A stretch of 61,715 nucleotides of DNA from Limnohabitans sp. (GTDB lineage: Bacteria > Pseudomonadota > Gammaproteobacteria > Burkholderiales > Burkholderiaceae_C). Numbering within the stretch: the stretch's first letter is position 1; each line of letters begins with the position of its first letter. This document shows positions 11,131 through 19,445 of the stretch, piece after piece. The stretch covers positions 1 to 61,715 of the forward strand of contig JAHEBO010000018.1 of the NCBI GenBank assembly GCA_024642215.1, read 5' to 3'. The position numbers were made by a program, and so were the translations under genes. The notes under the pieces were generated by a model. It did no database searches, was not told where the DNA came from, and saw only the letters and a list, made by a program, of their open reading frames with translations.

Positions 11131-11874
11131 ATGAAAAAGATCGTTACCCCTCTGATGTTGGCCCTGTCTTTGGCCGCTGCTGGCAGCGCATTTGCGCAAG
11201 CTGCACCCGCTGAACCCGAGTCCACAATGTCGTTCAATGTAGGTGCTGTGAATGAATACCGTTACCGCGGAATTTCACAAACTCGCATGGACCCTGCATT
11301 GCAAGGTGGTGCTGACTATTCAGACAAGAGCGGTGCTTATGTCGGTATTTGGGGTTCTAGCATCAAGTGGATCAAAGACTCTGGTGGTAAATCCAATGCA
11401 GAAGTTGACTACTACGGTGGTTACAAGTTCTCTGTAGGCGAAGTTGCTTACGACGTGGGTTTTTTGCACTATGAATATTCTGGCAATGGTTTGGCTGTGA
11501 GCGCCAACACCAATGAGTTGTATGGCGCCGTCACCATGGGCCCCACCACATTGAAGTATTCACAAAGCACAGGCAATTTGTTTGGCTTTGCCAACAGCAA
11601 AGGCAGCTCTTATGTTGACCTGACTGCTAATTTTGATTTGGGTGATGGCTACTCATTTGCCCCTCACTTGGGTTACCAAAGTGTCAAAGGCGCCGGTAAC
11701 AGCATTTATTCCTACACCGATGCAGCCCTCACATTGGGCAAAGACTTGGGCAATGGTTTGGCCGCTTCAGCCGCCATCATTGGCACCAATGCCAAAACTG
11801 GCTCTTACGTCAGCCCCGCTGGCAAACAACTTGGCAAAGCAGGCTTGGTTGTTGGCATCAAGTACACCTTTTAA
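11131..11874 (+). CDS. TorF-family putative outer-membrane porin
   Basis: The 247-aa protein has a clear signal peptide (MKKIVTPLMLALSLAAAGSAFAQ). The rest is beta-strand-rich, with alternating aromatic residues (NEYRYRGISQT, DYYGGYKF, YDVGFLHYEYSG, and a C-terminal GIKYTF ending in Phe as in outer-membrane barrels). This matches the proteobacterial TorF/Gcw_chp family of uncharacterised putative porins. TAGGAG lies just upstream of the ATG. It is the first gene behind the sigma-54 promoter and is followed after 24 bases by glnK and amtB. I infer a role in outer-membrane passage of a small nitrogen source. The substrate is not known from sequence. Confidence 0.85.
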   Translation: MKKIVTPLMLALSLAAAGSAFAQAAPAEPESTMSFNVGAVNEYRYRGISQTRMDPALQGGADYSDKSGAYVGIWGSSIKWIKDSGGKSNAEVDYYGGYKFSVGEVAYDVGFLHYEYSGNGLAVSANTNELYGAVTMGPTTLKYSQSTGNLFGFANSKGSSYVDLTANFDLGDGYSFAPHLGYQSVKGAGNSIYSYTDAALTLGKDLGNGLAASAAIIGTNAKTGSYVSPAGKQLGKAGLVVGIKYTF

Positions 11875-12237
<363 letters not shown>

Positions 12238-12259
12238 TGCCCCAGAAAGAGAGAACAGA

Positions 12260-13780
12260 ATGAAAAAATTACTAGCCTCCCTCGCGTTGGGATTGACGCT
12301 GTGTTTTGGCGGTGCAGCATTTGCACAAACTGCCCCCGCAGCCGAAGCAAAAGTTGAAGCCAAAGCTGAAGCCAAAGCTGAAGCAGCCGCACCAGCGACT
12401 GCGCCAGCCGCAGCACCCGCTGCTGCTGAAGCAGCACCTGCCATTGTTCCTAACAAAGGTGACACGGCTTGGATGATGGTCTCCACCATCTTGGTGATCT
12501 TGATGGTCGTGCCAGGCTTGGCCTTGTTCTACGGCGGTTTGGTCCGCAGCAAGAACATGTTGTCTGTGCTGATGCAAGTCATGGTCACTTTCTCGTTGAT
12601 CACTGTGTTGTGGTTCATCTACGGCTATAGCTTGGCGTTCACTGAAGGCAATGCCTACATTGGCGGCCTTGATCGCTTGTTCATGAACGGGATCTGGGAC
12701 AACGCCACCGGCACCTTCGCCAATGCGGCAACTTTCAGCAAAGGCGTAGCCATTCCTGAAATTACCTTCGCAGGTTTCCAAGCGACATTCGCAGGCATCA
12801 CTTGCGCCCTGATCGTGGGCGCATTCGCAGAGCGCATCAAGTTCTCCGCAGTCTTGCTCTTCATGACTTTGTGGTTCACTTTCAGCTACTTGCCCATCGC
12901 TCACATGGTCTGGTTCTGGATGGGTCCTGACGCTTACACAGCGAAAGAAGTTGTGGACGAAATGAACAGCAAAGCCGGCATGATCTGGCAATGGGGCGCG
13001 CTCGACTTCGCTGGCGGTACCGTGGTTCACATCAACGCTGCGGTGGCTGGTTTGGTCGGTGCCATCATGGTTGGCAAGCGCATTGGTTATGGCCGCGAAG
13101 CCATGGCACCTCACTCTTTGACATTGACCATGGTCGGTGCTTCATTGTTGTGGGTGGGCTGGTTCGGTTTCAACGCGGGCTCTGCCCTCGAAGCCAACGG
13201 TTTTGCAGCCCTTGCTTTCGTGAACACTTTGTTGGCCACAGCCGCTGCCGTGTTGGCATGGTGTGTCGGTGAAGCGCTGATGCGTGGCAAAGCCTCTATG
13301 TTGGGTGCTGCATCCGGTGCAGTGGCTGGTTTGGTGGCCATCACGCCAGCGGCTGGCAACGTCGGTATCGGCGGCGCCTTGGTGATTGGCATCATTGCTG
13401 GCTTTGCATGTTTGTGGGGCGTCAATGGCCTGAAGAAAATGTTGGGCGCAGATGACTCCTTGGACGTCTTCGGTGTGCACGGCGTGGGCGGTATCGTCGG
13501 CGCGTTGCTCACCGGTGTGTTCAATTCACCAGCCTTGGGCGGCCCTGGCTTCGTGGCCGACTGGGTCACAGCCACTGGCATCACCGCTGCTGATTACTCC
13601 ATCGCTGCACAAGTTTGGACACAAGCCAAAGCCGTGCTCGTGACAGTTGTCTGGTCTGGTGTGGTTTCCTTTGTGGCCTTCAAGTTGGTTGACCTGACTG
13701 TTGGACTGCGTGTTTCTGAAGAAGCAGAGCGCGAAGGTTTGGACATCAGCTCACACGGCGAAACTGCTTATCACGGTTAA
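12260..13780 (+). CDS. amtB: Ammonium transporter AmtB
   Basis: This is an inner-membrane ammonium channel of the Amt/Rh family, 506 aa from ATG 12260 (the frame stays open to 12212). The signal-peptide-like start MKKLLASLALGLTLCFGGAAFA is followed by a low-complexity Ala/Glu/Lys/Pro stretch (about residues 23-65, built on EAKAEAKAEA) before the channel begins at KGDTAWMMVSTILV. The pore features are present: FAGGTVVHINA and FGVHGVGGIVG carry the two pore histidines. About eleven membrane helices follow, and the tail ends in a short cytoplasmic segment that should meet GlnK. The long acidic/alanine-rich pre-channel segment is longer than in E. coli AmtB. Confidence 0.96.
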   Translation: MKKLLASLALGLTLCFGGAAFAQTAPAAEAKVEAKAEAKAEAAAPATAPAAAPAAAEAAPAIVPNKGDTAWMMVSTILVILMVVPGLALFYGGLVRSKNMLSVLMQVMVTFSLITVLWFIYGYSLAFTEGNAYIGGLDRLFMNGIWDNATGTFANAATFSKGVAIPEITFAGFQATFAGITCALIVGAFAERIKFSAVLLFMTLWFTFSYLPIAHMVWFWMGPDAYTAKEVVDEMNSKAGMIWQWGALDFAGGTVVHINAAVAGLVGAIMVGKRIGYGREAMAPHSLTLTMVGASLLWVGWFGFNAGSALEANGFAALAFVNTLLATAAAVLAWCVGEALMRGKASMLGAASGAVAGLVAITPAAGNVGIGGALVIGIIAGFACLWGVNGLKKMLGADDSLDVFGVHGVGGIVGALLTGVFNSPALGGPGFVADWVTATGITAADYSIAAQVWTQAKAVLVTVVWSGVVSFVAFKLVDLTVGLRVSEEAEREGLDISSHGETAYHG

Positions 13781-13830
13781 TCTGACAAGATTTCCCAAAG
13801 ACTTTCCGAGAAGTTAGTCTCCATCCTCAC

Positions 13831-13854
13831 AGCCCGCTTCGGCGGGCTTTTTTT
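13831..13854 (+). terminator. Intrinsic terminator after amtB
   Basis: AGCCCGC (13831-13837), loop TTCG and GCGGGCT (13842-13848) are followed by a run of seven T. This is a strong Rho-independent terminator closing torF-glnK-amtB. Confidence 0.93.
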
Positions 13855-13933
13855 CGCCCCTTGTTTTTGTTACCAAGGCTTACATGCCCAAATTAATTGA
13901 CAATGCCAGCAATGCTTCAAACTGAGCGTATCG

Positions 13934-14887
13934 ATGACTGCTGAAATTCCTTTTGTGCGACCCGCATGGCACTGCATGACAACCCAAGCCGATGTCCTGG
14001 GCGAGTCGCCCTTTTGGCATCCTCAAGAACAATGTTTGTATTGGGTCGATATTCCGGGACGCCGATTGCGGCGCATGAAGGTTTCATCTGATTTGTCGCA
14101 AAGCCATGCAGTTGAAGATTGGCCTTTGCAAGAAGAGCCTGGTTGTTTTGCGCCTGCAAGCAAAGGCGGCTGGGTCATGGCGTTGCGAAGCGGTGTGTAC
14201 CGCGCACATGAATGGGGTGGCGCGTTGCACTTGTTGGCCCCTGCGCCCTACGACACAAGCAAATTGCGATTCAACGATGGCAAGTGCGACCCTGCCGGCA
14301 ATTTTTGGAGTGGCACGATGTACGAGCCGCGCGATCAGGCTGCTGGTGTTTTGTATGCCTTACAAGCCAACCATGCGCTGCAGTCCAAAGCTGATCAGGC
14401 CACAGTGGCCAATGGCCTGGCATGGTCGCCCAACGCCAAAACCATTTACTGGTCTGACACGGGTGCACATTGCATTCGCGCGTGGGACTTTGATGTGGCA
14501 ACACAAAAAATGACCAACGAACGTGTCTTTGCGCAATTCCCCGCCAAACCCACAGACTGGACCTATGGCTCTGACGTGGCACGGTCTTACGCCGGACGCC
14601 CTGATGGCGCCGCCGTGGATGCAGACGGTTTTTACTATTCGGCCATGTACGAGGGTCACCGCTTGGCCAAATTTGCACCCGACGGCAGGTGCGTCGCCTT
14701 TATCGAAACGCCTGTTCAGTGCCCCACCATGCCATGCTTTGGCGGTGAGGATTTGCGCACCCTCTTCATCACCACATCGGCGCATGGCAGAAGTGCCGCA
14801 GAGCTTCAAGCCTTGCCCAATTCGGGCTGCGTTTTTGCCATGCGGGTCGACACACCTGGCTTACCTGTGTGTTTTTTCAAAAACTGA
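13934..14887 (+). CDS. SMP-30/gluconolactonase-like (LRE) family protein
   Basis: This 317-aa six-bladed beta-propeller of the SMP-30/gluconolactonase/LRE-like family hydrolyses sugar lactones or similar esters in characterised members. Motifs are LGESPFWHPQEQCLYWVDI (metal-ligand Glu near residue 20), RFNDGKCDPAGNFWSGTMY (Asn/Asp ligands), ANGLAWSPNAKTIYWSDT, and a late PDGAAVDADGFYYSAMYEG. The start is not certain: ATG 13934 lacks a clear ribosome binding site, and an in-frame ATG at 13976 exists. It stands between the amtB terminator and glcEF on the same strand. The true substrate is unknown. Confidence 0.88.
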   Translation: MTAEIPFVRPAWHCMTTQADVLGESPFWHPQEQCLYWVDIPGRRLRRMKVSSDLSQSHAVEDWPLQEEPGCFAPASKGGWVMALRSGVYRAHEWGGALHLLAPAPYDTSKLRFNDGKCDPAGNFWSGTMYEPRDQAAGVLYALQANHALQSKADQATVANGLAWSPNAKTIYWSDTGAHCIRAWDFDVATQKMTNERVFAQFPAKPTDWTYGSDVARSYAGRPDGAAVDADGFYYSAMYEGHRLAKFAPDGRCVAFIETPVQCPTMPCFGGEDLRTLFITTSAHGRSAAELQALPNSGCVFAMRVDTPGLPVCFFKN

Positions 14888-14947
14888 ATTGACCCAATTC
14901 TTGCCGTCCAGTTCGGCAAAAGTGGCCAGAAACCGAACGCCTCCGTT

Positions 14948-14953
14948 TAACAT
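14948..14953 (+). promoter_or_regulatory. Possible -10 box TAACAT of glcE (leaderless type)
   Basis: TAACAT is followed by GCTGCT and ATG 14960, the same six-base spacing as at the Bug, metH and CopD genes. The match to TATAAT is only 4 of 6 and no -35 box is evident. No Shine-Dalgarno sequence precedes glcE. Confidence 0.3.
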
Positions 14954-14959
14954 GCTGCT

Positions 14960-16186
14960 ATGAACGCAAGTCCTATTTCCAGCTCAAGTCCAAATACCGC
15001 GCCAGATCTGCCTGCGATTTTGGAGGCCGTGCGCACCGCTGCAGCAGCGGTGCCAGCGCACCGCAAATGCTTTCGCATCCACGGTTCGGGCAGCCATGAC
15101 TTTTATGGCGAAGCCTTGGAGGGCGAGCTGTTGGAAACGCGTGGTCTGTCGGGCATTGTGCAGTATGAGCCTAGTGAGTTAGTCATCACTGTCGGCGCAG
15201 GCACGCTATTAAGTGATTTAGAAAAAACGCTTGCCGCGCAAGGACAGTGTTTGGCGTTTGAGCCACCCGTGTTTGCAGCCAATCGCGCCACCAGTCAGGC
15301 CACCGTTGGCGGCATGGTGGCGACGGGTTTGAGTGGTCCAGCGCGCGCCAGTGTGGGCGCTGTTCGGGACTTTGTGCTGGGTTTGAAGTTCATCAATGGC
15401 CGCGGTGAGCACCTGACCTTTGGTGGGCAAGTGATGAAAAACGTGGCCGGTTATGACGTCAGTCGCTTGTTGGCGGGCAGCTGGGGCACGCTGGGTTTGA
15501 TCACGGAAGTGTCATTGAAAGTATTGCCCGTGGCACCCGCGCAGGCGCATCTGATGTGCCAATTGCCACAAGATCAAGCGCTGGCTTTGTTGCACCGCTG
15601 GGGTGGTCAGCCTTTGCCTTTGAATGCCAGTTGCTGGGTCAAGGACAGCAGTCTGCCGGGCCAACCCAACATGTTGTTTGTTCGACTTCGTGGCGCACAG
15701 GCAGCCGTAGAGGCCGCCAAAGTTCGCATGTCGCAGGACGTCGCGGCCTTGAAAAGTGAGTTGATTTTGCAAGCACCAGAAAGTGCTGGCCAAGATTGGA
15801 CCGACTGTGCAGACCAGCGCTTGCCATTTTTCACACCGGTCTCAAGCTCTCCCGAGTTGGCACTTTGGCGCTTGTCGGTGCCCCAGACGGCGCCGGTTTT
15901 GAACTTGCCTGACAGTGCAAGTTCACCGTTGATTGAATGGCATGGCGCACAGCGCTGGGTATGGGCGCCCTTGTCGGCTGCTGATGCCTTGCGCAAAGTG
16001 GCGGCGGCGGTAGGGGGGCAAGCGACGCTGTTCAAACGTCCGCATCAAACCAGCGCAGCAACGCCAGTGTCCGTTCCAGTTTTTACGCCGCTCGATGCGG
16101 TCCAACAACGCATTCAGCAAGCGTTGAAACATGAATTTGACCCTGCCGGCCTGTTTGGCCCGCGCAGATTGAACGCGCATTTCTGA
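14960..16186 (+). CDS. glcE: Glycolate oxidase FAD-binding subunit GlcE
   Basis: GlcE is one of three subunits (D, E, F) of membrane-associated glycolate dehydrogenase, which oxidises glycolate to glyoxylate. The 408-aa protein has an FAD-binding type-4 domain: HGSGSHDFYG, VQYEPSELVITVGAGTLLSDLEKTLAAQGQ, ATVGGMVATGLSGPARASVGAVRDFVLG and GGQVMKNVAGYDVSRLLAGSWGTLG are characteristic. The C-terminus FDPAGLFGPRRL is typical. glcF follows after eight bases. The catalytic FMN/FAD subunit gene glcD, normally just upstream, is absent here and must lie elsewhere or have been displaced by the SMP-30 gene. Confidence 0.93.
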   Translation: MNASPISSSSPNTAPDLPAILEAVRTAAAAVPAHRKCFRIHGSGSHDFYGEALEGELLETRGLSGIVQYEPSELVITVGAGTLLSDLEKTLAAQGQCLAFEPPVFAANRATSQATVGGMVATGLSGPARASVGAVRDFVLGLKFINGRGEHLTFGGQVMKNVAGYDVSRLLAGSWGTLGLITEVSLKVLPVAPAQAHLMCQLPQDQALALLHRWGGQPLPLNASCWVKDSSLPGQPNMLFVRLRGAQAAVEAAKVRMSQDVAALKSELILQAPESAGQDWTDCADQRLPFFTPVSSSPELALWRLSVPQTAPVLNLPDSASSPLIEWHGAQRWVWAPLSAADALRKVAAAVGGQATLFKRPHQTSAATPVSVPVFTPLDAVQQRIQQALKHEFDPAGLFGPRRLNAHF

Positions 16187-16194
16187 GGCTCAAC

Positions 16195-17436
16195 ATGCAA
16201 ACCCAACTCGCACCTGAGTTTCAAAACACCCTGCTTGGACAAGAAGCCGAAGCCATTCTGCGCCAGTGCGTGCACTGTGGTTTTTGCACAGCCACTTGCC
16301 CCACGTACCAGTTGATGGGGGATGAATTAGACGGCCCTCGTGGCCGCATCTACTTGATGAAGCAAGTCTTCGAAGGTGCCGAGCCCACTCGAAAAACACA
16401 ATTGCATTTAGACCGCTGCCTCACCTGCCGCAATTGCGAAAGCACCTGCCCCAGTGGCGTGCAGTATGGCCATTTGGTGGACTTGGGACGCAAGGTGGTC
16501 GATGCCAAAGTGCAGCGCCCCCTGAAAGAACGCGCCTTGCGATGGCTGTTAAAAGAAGGATTGACGTCTTCCTTGTTTGCGCCTGCCATGAAAGTGGGGC
16601 AAAGCGTCAGGACTTTGTTACCAGCAAGCTTGAAGGCCAAAGTGCCTGCGCCTCAAGCGGCTGGCGCATGGCCGACGCAAACACACGCACGAAAAGTACT
16701 GATGTTGGCTGGGTGCGTCCAGCCCGCCATGATGCCCAATATCAACACCGCCACTGCGCGCGTGCTCAATGCTTGCGGCATTGAGGTCATCGTGCCACCT
16801 GAAGCAGGTTGCTGTGGCGCTGTTAAATTTCACTTGAACGATCAGGTGGGAGGTTTGGACCACATGCGCCGCAACATCGATGCGTGGTGGCCCTGGGTCA
16901 CGCAAGGTGTCGAGGCCATTGTGATGAATGCATCGGGCTGCGGTGTGACGGTGAAAGAATACGGCCACTTGCTGCAGCACGATCCGCAATATGCAGCAAA
17001 AGCCACACGCATTTCAGAACTCACGCGTGACCTGAGTGAACTCTTGCCACTGTGTCTGCCAGAACTTCAAAAGCGGTTGAAGCCCGAGGTGGTGGCTGCG
17101 GCTGGCCCCTTGGCGTACCACCCACCTTGCACTTTGCAGCATGGTCAACAACTCAAGGGCGGCGTGGAAGCGCAGCTGGGCCAACTGGGTTTTCAGTTGC
17201 GCGTCACGGAACTAGAGTCCAACTTGTGTTGTGGTTCTGCAGGGACATACTCGGTGTTGCAAGCCGACACGGCCTACACGTTGCGCGACCGCAAATTGGG
17301 TCATTTGCACAAACTGCAACCCAAGGCCATTTTGAGCGCCAACATTGGCTGCATCACACATTTGCAAAGCGGTGCCGACGTGCCCGTGCGGCATTGGGTT
17401 GAGTTGGTGGACGAGGCCTTGGCCAATAGCAATTGA
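16195..17436 (+). CDS. glcF: Glycolate oxidase iron-sulfur subunit GlcF
   Basis: This 413-aa electron-transfer subunit carries two [4Fe-4S] motifs at the N-terminus: CVHCGFCTATCP near residue 24 and CLTCRNCESTCP near residue 75. Two CCG domains follow, with AGCVQ...EAGCCGAV and SNLCCGSAGTYS, which are cysteine-rich heterodisulfide-reductase-like repeats. It passes electrons from glycolate oxidation to the quinone pool. It is translated directly after glcE (eight-base gap) and is the last gene of the unit. The next gene is convergent and only 24 bases away. Confidence 0.95.
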   Translation: MQTQLAPEFQNTLLGQEAEAILRQCVHCGFCTATCPTYQLMGDELDGPRGRIYLMKQVFEGAEPTRKTQLHLDRCLTCRNCESTCPSGVQYGHLVDLGRKVVDAKVQRPLKERALRWLLKEGLTSSLFAPAMKVGQSVRTLLPASLKAKVPAPQAAGAWPTQTHARKVLMLAGCVQPAMMPNINTATARVLNACGIEVIVPPEAGCCGAVKFHLNDQVGGLDHMRRNIDAWWPWVTQGVEAIVMNASGCGVTVKEYGHLLQHDPQYAAKATRISELTRDLSELLPLCLPELQKRLKPEVVAAAGPLAYHPPCTLQHGQQLKGGVEAQLGQLGFQLRVTELESNLCCGSAGTYSVLQADTAYTLRDRKLGHLHKLQPKAILSANIGCITHLQSGADVPVRHWVELVDEALANSN

Positions 17437-17460
17437 GTGGCGCTTGAGAAGGCGCTTGAT

Positions 17461-17946
17461 TTATGCGGCCAGTGCGGCTTCAATGTCTTTGCTGATTTTT
17501 TCAGGCTTGTCCATGGGGGCGTAGCGTTTTAAGACGCGGCCATCGCGGCCCACCAAAAACTTGGTGAAGTTCCATTTGATGGCTTTGCTGCCCAACAAGC
17601 CTGGCGCCTCTGTGCACAACCATTGGTACAAGGGATGTGCTTCAGGGCCATTCACATTGATCTTTTCCATCATGGGAAAACTGACGCCGTAATTCAATTG
17701 ACAGAAGCTGGCAATCGACGCGTTGCTGCCGGGGTCTTGGCTACCAAATTGATTGCAGGGGAAACCCAAAACAGTCAAACCTTGGTCTTTGTAGGCTTGG
17801 TGAACTTTTTCCAGCCCGCCAAATTGCGGTGTGAAGCCGCAGGCACTGGCCGTGTTGACAATCAGCATCACTTGGCCGCGCAGCGACCCCAGTGACAAGG
17901 GCTGGCCATTCATTTGTACGGCATCAAAGTCATAGATCGATTTCAT
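17461..17946 (-). CDS. Glutathione peroxidase (cysteine type)
   Basis: This 161-aa thiol peroxidase reduces hydroperoxides with glutathione or thioredoxin. It has NTASACGFTPQF with catalytic Cys36 in place of selenocysteine, GFPCNQFGSQDPG with the active-site Gln, and KWNFTKFLV with the Trp/Asn of the catalytic tetrad. The frame extends to GTG 17955, but ATG 17946 gives the family start MKSIYDFDA behind AGGGTG. There is no signal peptide, so it should be cytoplasmic. It is convergent with glcF and sits 40 bases downstream of the lplT stop on the same strand. Confidence 0.93.
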   Translation of the reverse strand: MKSIYDFDAVQMNGQPLSLGSLRGQVMLIVNTASACGFTPQFGGLEKVHQAYKDQGLTVLGFPCNQFGSQDPGSNASIASFCQLNYGVSFPMMEKINVNGPEAHPLYQWLCTEAPGLLGSKAIKWNFTKFLVGRDGRVLKRYAPMDKPEKISKDIEAALAA

Positions 17947-17986
17947 GGTGTACACCCTGCGTGAGGAAAAAATTCAAGGCGGCCAA

Positions 17987-19270
17987 TTAGCCGTGAAGAT
18001 GGTCGTTTTTGGCAACATCGATCAAGTGATTCAACACCGCACTGTGCTCGCGCATGTTGCGCTCATGCCAGCGTTTGATGACCCACATGATGCTGGCCAC
18101 TACAAAGCCAAATGCGGTGATGGCCCCAAAGGCGGACAAGCCCATGCCGGTGGAGAAACTGTAAAAGCCCCCCAATAACAAGATACAAGTTTGCTCATTG
18201 AAGTTTTGAACCGCAATGGAGCGACCCGCGCCCATCAGGTTGTGGCCGCGGTGCTGCAGCAAGGCATTCATGGGCACCACCAAGAAGCCCCCCAAGGCAC
18301 CCAGCAAAATAAGGAAAGGGGCCGCAACCCACACGTTGTCGATGAAGTTCATAGCCATGACCAACACGCCCATGCCAATGCCCAAAGGCATCACGCGCGT
18401 TGCCTGATGCAACTTCATCCGGACCGAGGCGACGACAGCGCCCACCGCGGTGCCAATGGCCACCACACCCACCAGGCTAGAGGCCTGTGTGGTGGAGTAG
18501 CCCAAAGCGGCCGCACTCCATGCCAAGACGATGTACCGTAAATTGCCTGAAACGCCCCAAAACAAGGTGGTGGTGGCAAGCGAGATTTGACCCAAACGGT
18601 CTTTCCAGAGGCGCGTGTTGCAATCCCAAAAGTCGGGCAGCAGGGCCAATAAATTTTGCGGCATGGCACGCATCACCACGCCGGTTTGAGGAATGCGGGT
18701 GTTGAACCAGGCGGCCAAAGCGTAGAAAGTGATCAGCAGCAAAATGGCGGCTTCGGGGGCTGTGTCGATGCCTGTGTCAATGAGAGGGAAGTCAAACTTG
18801 AGCAAGTACTCAGACACATGCACGCCCACCAATTGACCGCCCACCAACACACCCAAAATGATCGATGCAATGGTGAGGCCTTCAATCCAGCCGTTGGCCT
18901 TGACCAATTGAGATGCAGGCAAGAGTTCGGTCAAGATGCCGTATTTGGCAGGCGAGTAAGCCGCGGCCCCCAAACCCACAATGGCATAAGACAACAAAGG
19001 GTGTGTGCCAAACAACATCATCAAACAGCCAAAGACTTTGATGGCATTGCTGATGAACATGACCTCGCCCTTGGGCCTGGCGTCGGCAAAGGCGCCGACA
19101 AAGGGGGCCAGCACCACATAAAACAAAGCAAACATCGGCACCAAAGCTGCGCGCTGCCACTCTGCGCCGCCGCTGGTGCGAATCAGTTCTACCGCCGCGA
19201 CAAACAGCGCGTTGTCGGCCAGCGAACTGAAAAACTGGGCCGCCATGATGGTGTAAAAACCGCGCTTCAT
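17987..19270 (-). CDS. lplT: Lysophospholipid transporter LplT (MFS)
   Basis: This 427-aa inner-membrane MFS protein flips lysophospholipids inward for re-acylation. The start MKRGFYTIMAAQFFSSLADNALFVAAVELI, the motif FADARPKGEVMFISNAIKVFG and the family-specific YSPAKYGILTELLPASQLVKANGWIEG all match LplT. The acyltransferase/acyl-ACP synthetase partner found next to it in enterobacteria is not adjacent here. alr is divergent, 175 bases away, across a region holding a 21-base palindrome. Confidence 0.92.
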   Translation of the reverse strand: MKRGFYTIMAAQFFSSLADNALFVAAVELIRTSGGAEWQRAALVPMFALFYVVLAPFVGAFADARPKGEVMFISNAIKVFGCLMMLFGTHPLLSYAIVGLGAAAYSPAKYGILTELLPASQLVKANGWIEGLTIASIILGVLVGGQLVGVHVSEYLLKFDFPLIDTGIDTAPEAAILLLITFYALAAWFNTRIPQTGVVMRAMPQNLLALLPDFWDCNTRLWKDRLGQISLATTTLFWGVSGNLRYIVLAWSAAALGYSTTQASSLVGVVAIGTAVGAVVASVRMKLHQATRVMPLGIGMGVLVMAMNFIDNVWVAAPFLILLGALGGFLVVPMNALLQHRGHNLMGAGRSIAVQNFNEQTCILLLGGFYSFSTGMGLSAFGAITAFGFVVASIMWVIKRWHERNMREHSAVLNHLIDVAKNDHLHG

Positions 19271-19335
19271 GAAATCATGCAGTGAATCGATCAGGCAAAA
19301 GGCCGGTTTCGAAAATTGGAAAAAAGGATCAAAGC

Positions 19336-19356
19336 AACACTTGCATTGCAGGTGTT
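19336..19356. promoter_or_regulatory. 21-base near-perfect palindrome between lplT and alr
   Basis: Arms AACACTTGCA (19336-19345) and TGCAGGTGTT (19347-19356) are complementary at nine of ten positions around a central T. This is an operator-like element in the divergent lplT/alr spacer, 66 bases from lplT and 90 from alr. The regulator is unknown. No T-run follows, so it is not a terminator. I see no convincing promoter hexamers in the rest of 19271-19445. Confidence 0.4.
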
Positions 19357-19445
19357 GGCGTAAGTTTCGGTTATATCACGCTCTGTAGTGCCACAATCTA
19401 GGCTTCTACCCGCGAGATTGATCGCTGTTTTTGTAACGATCTGAT

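Noticed and set aside
12340-12400. Tandem DNA repeat in amtB as a mobile or satellite element
   Set aside because: The repeat is in frame and explained by the low-complexity EAKA protein segment.
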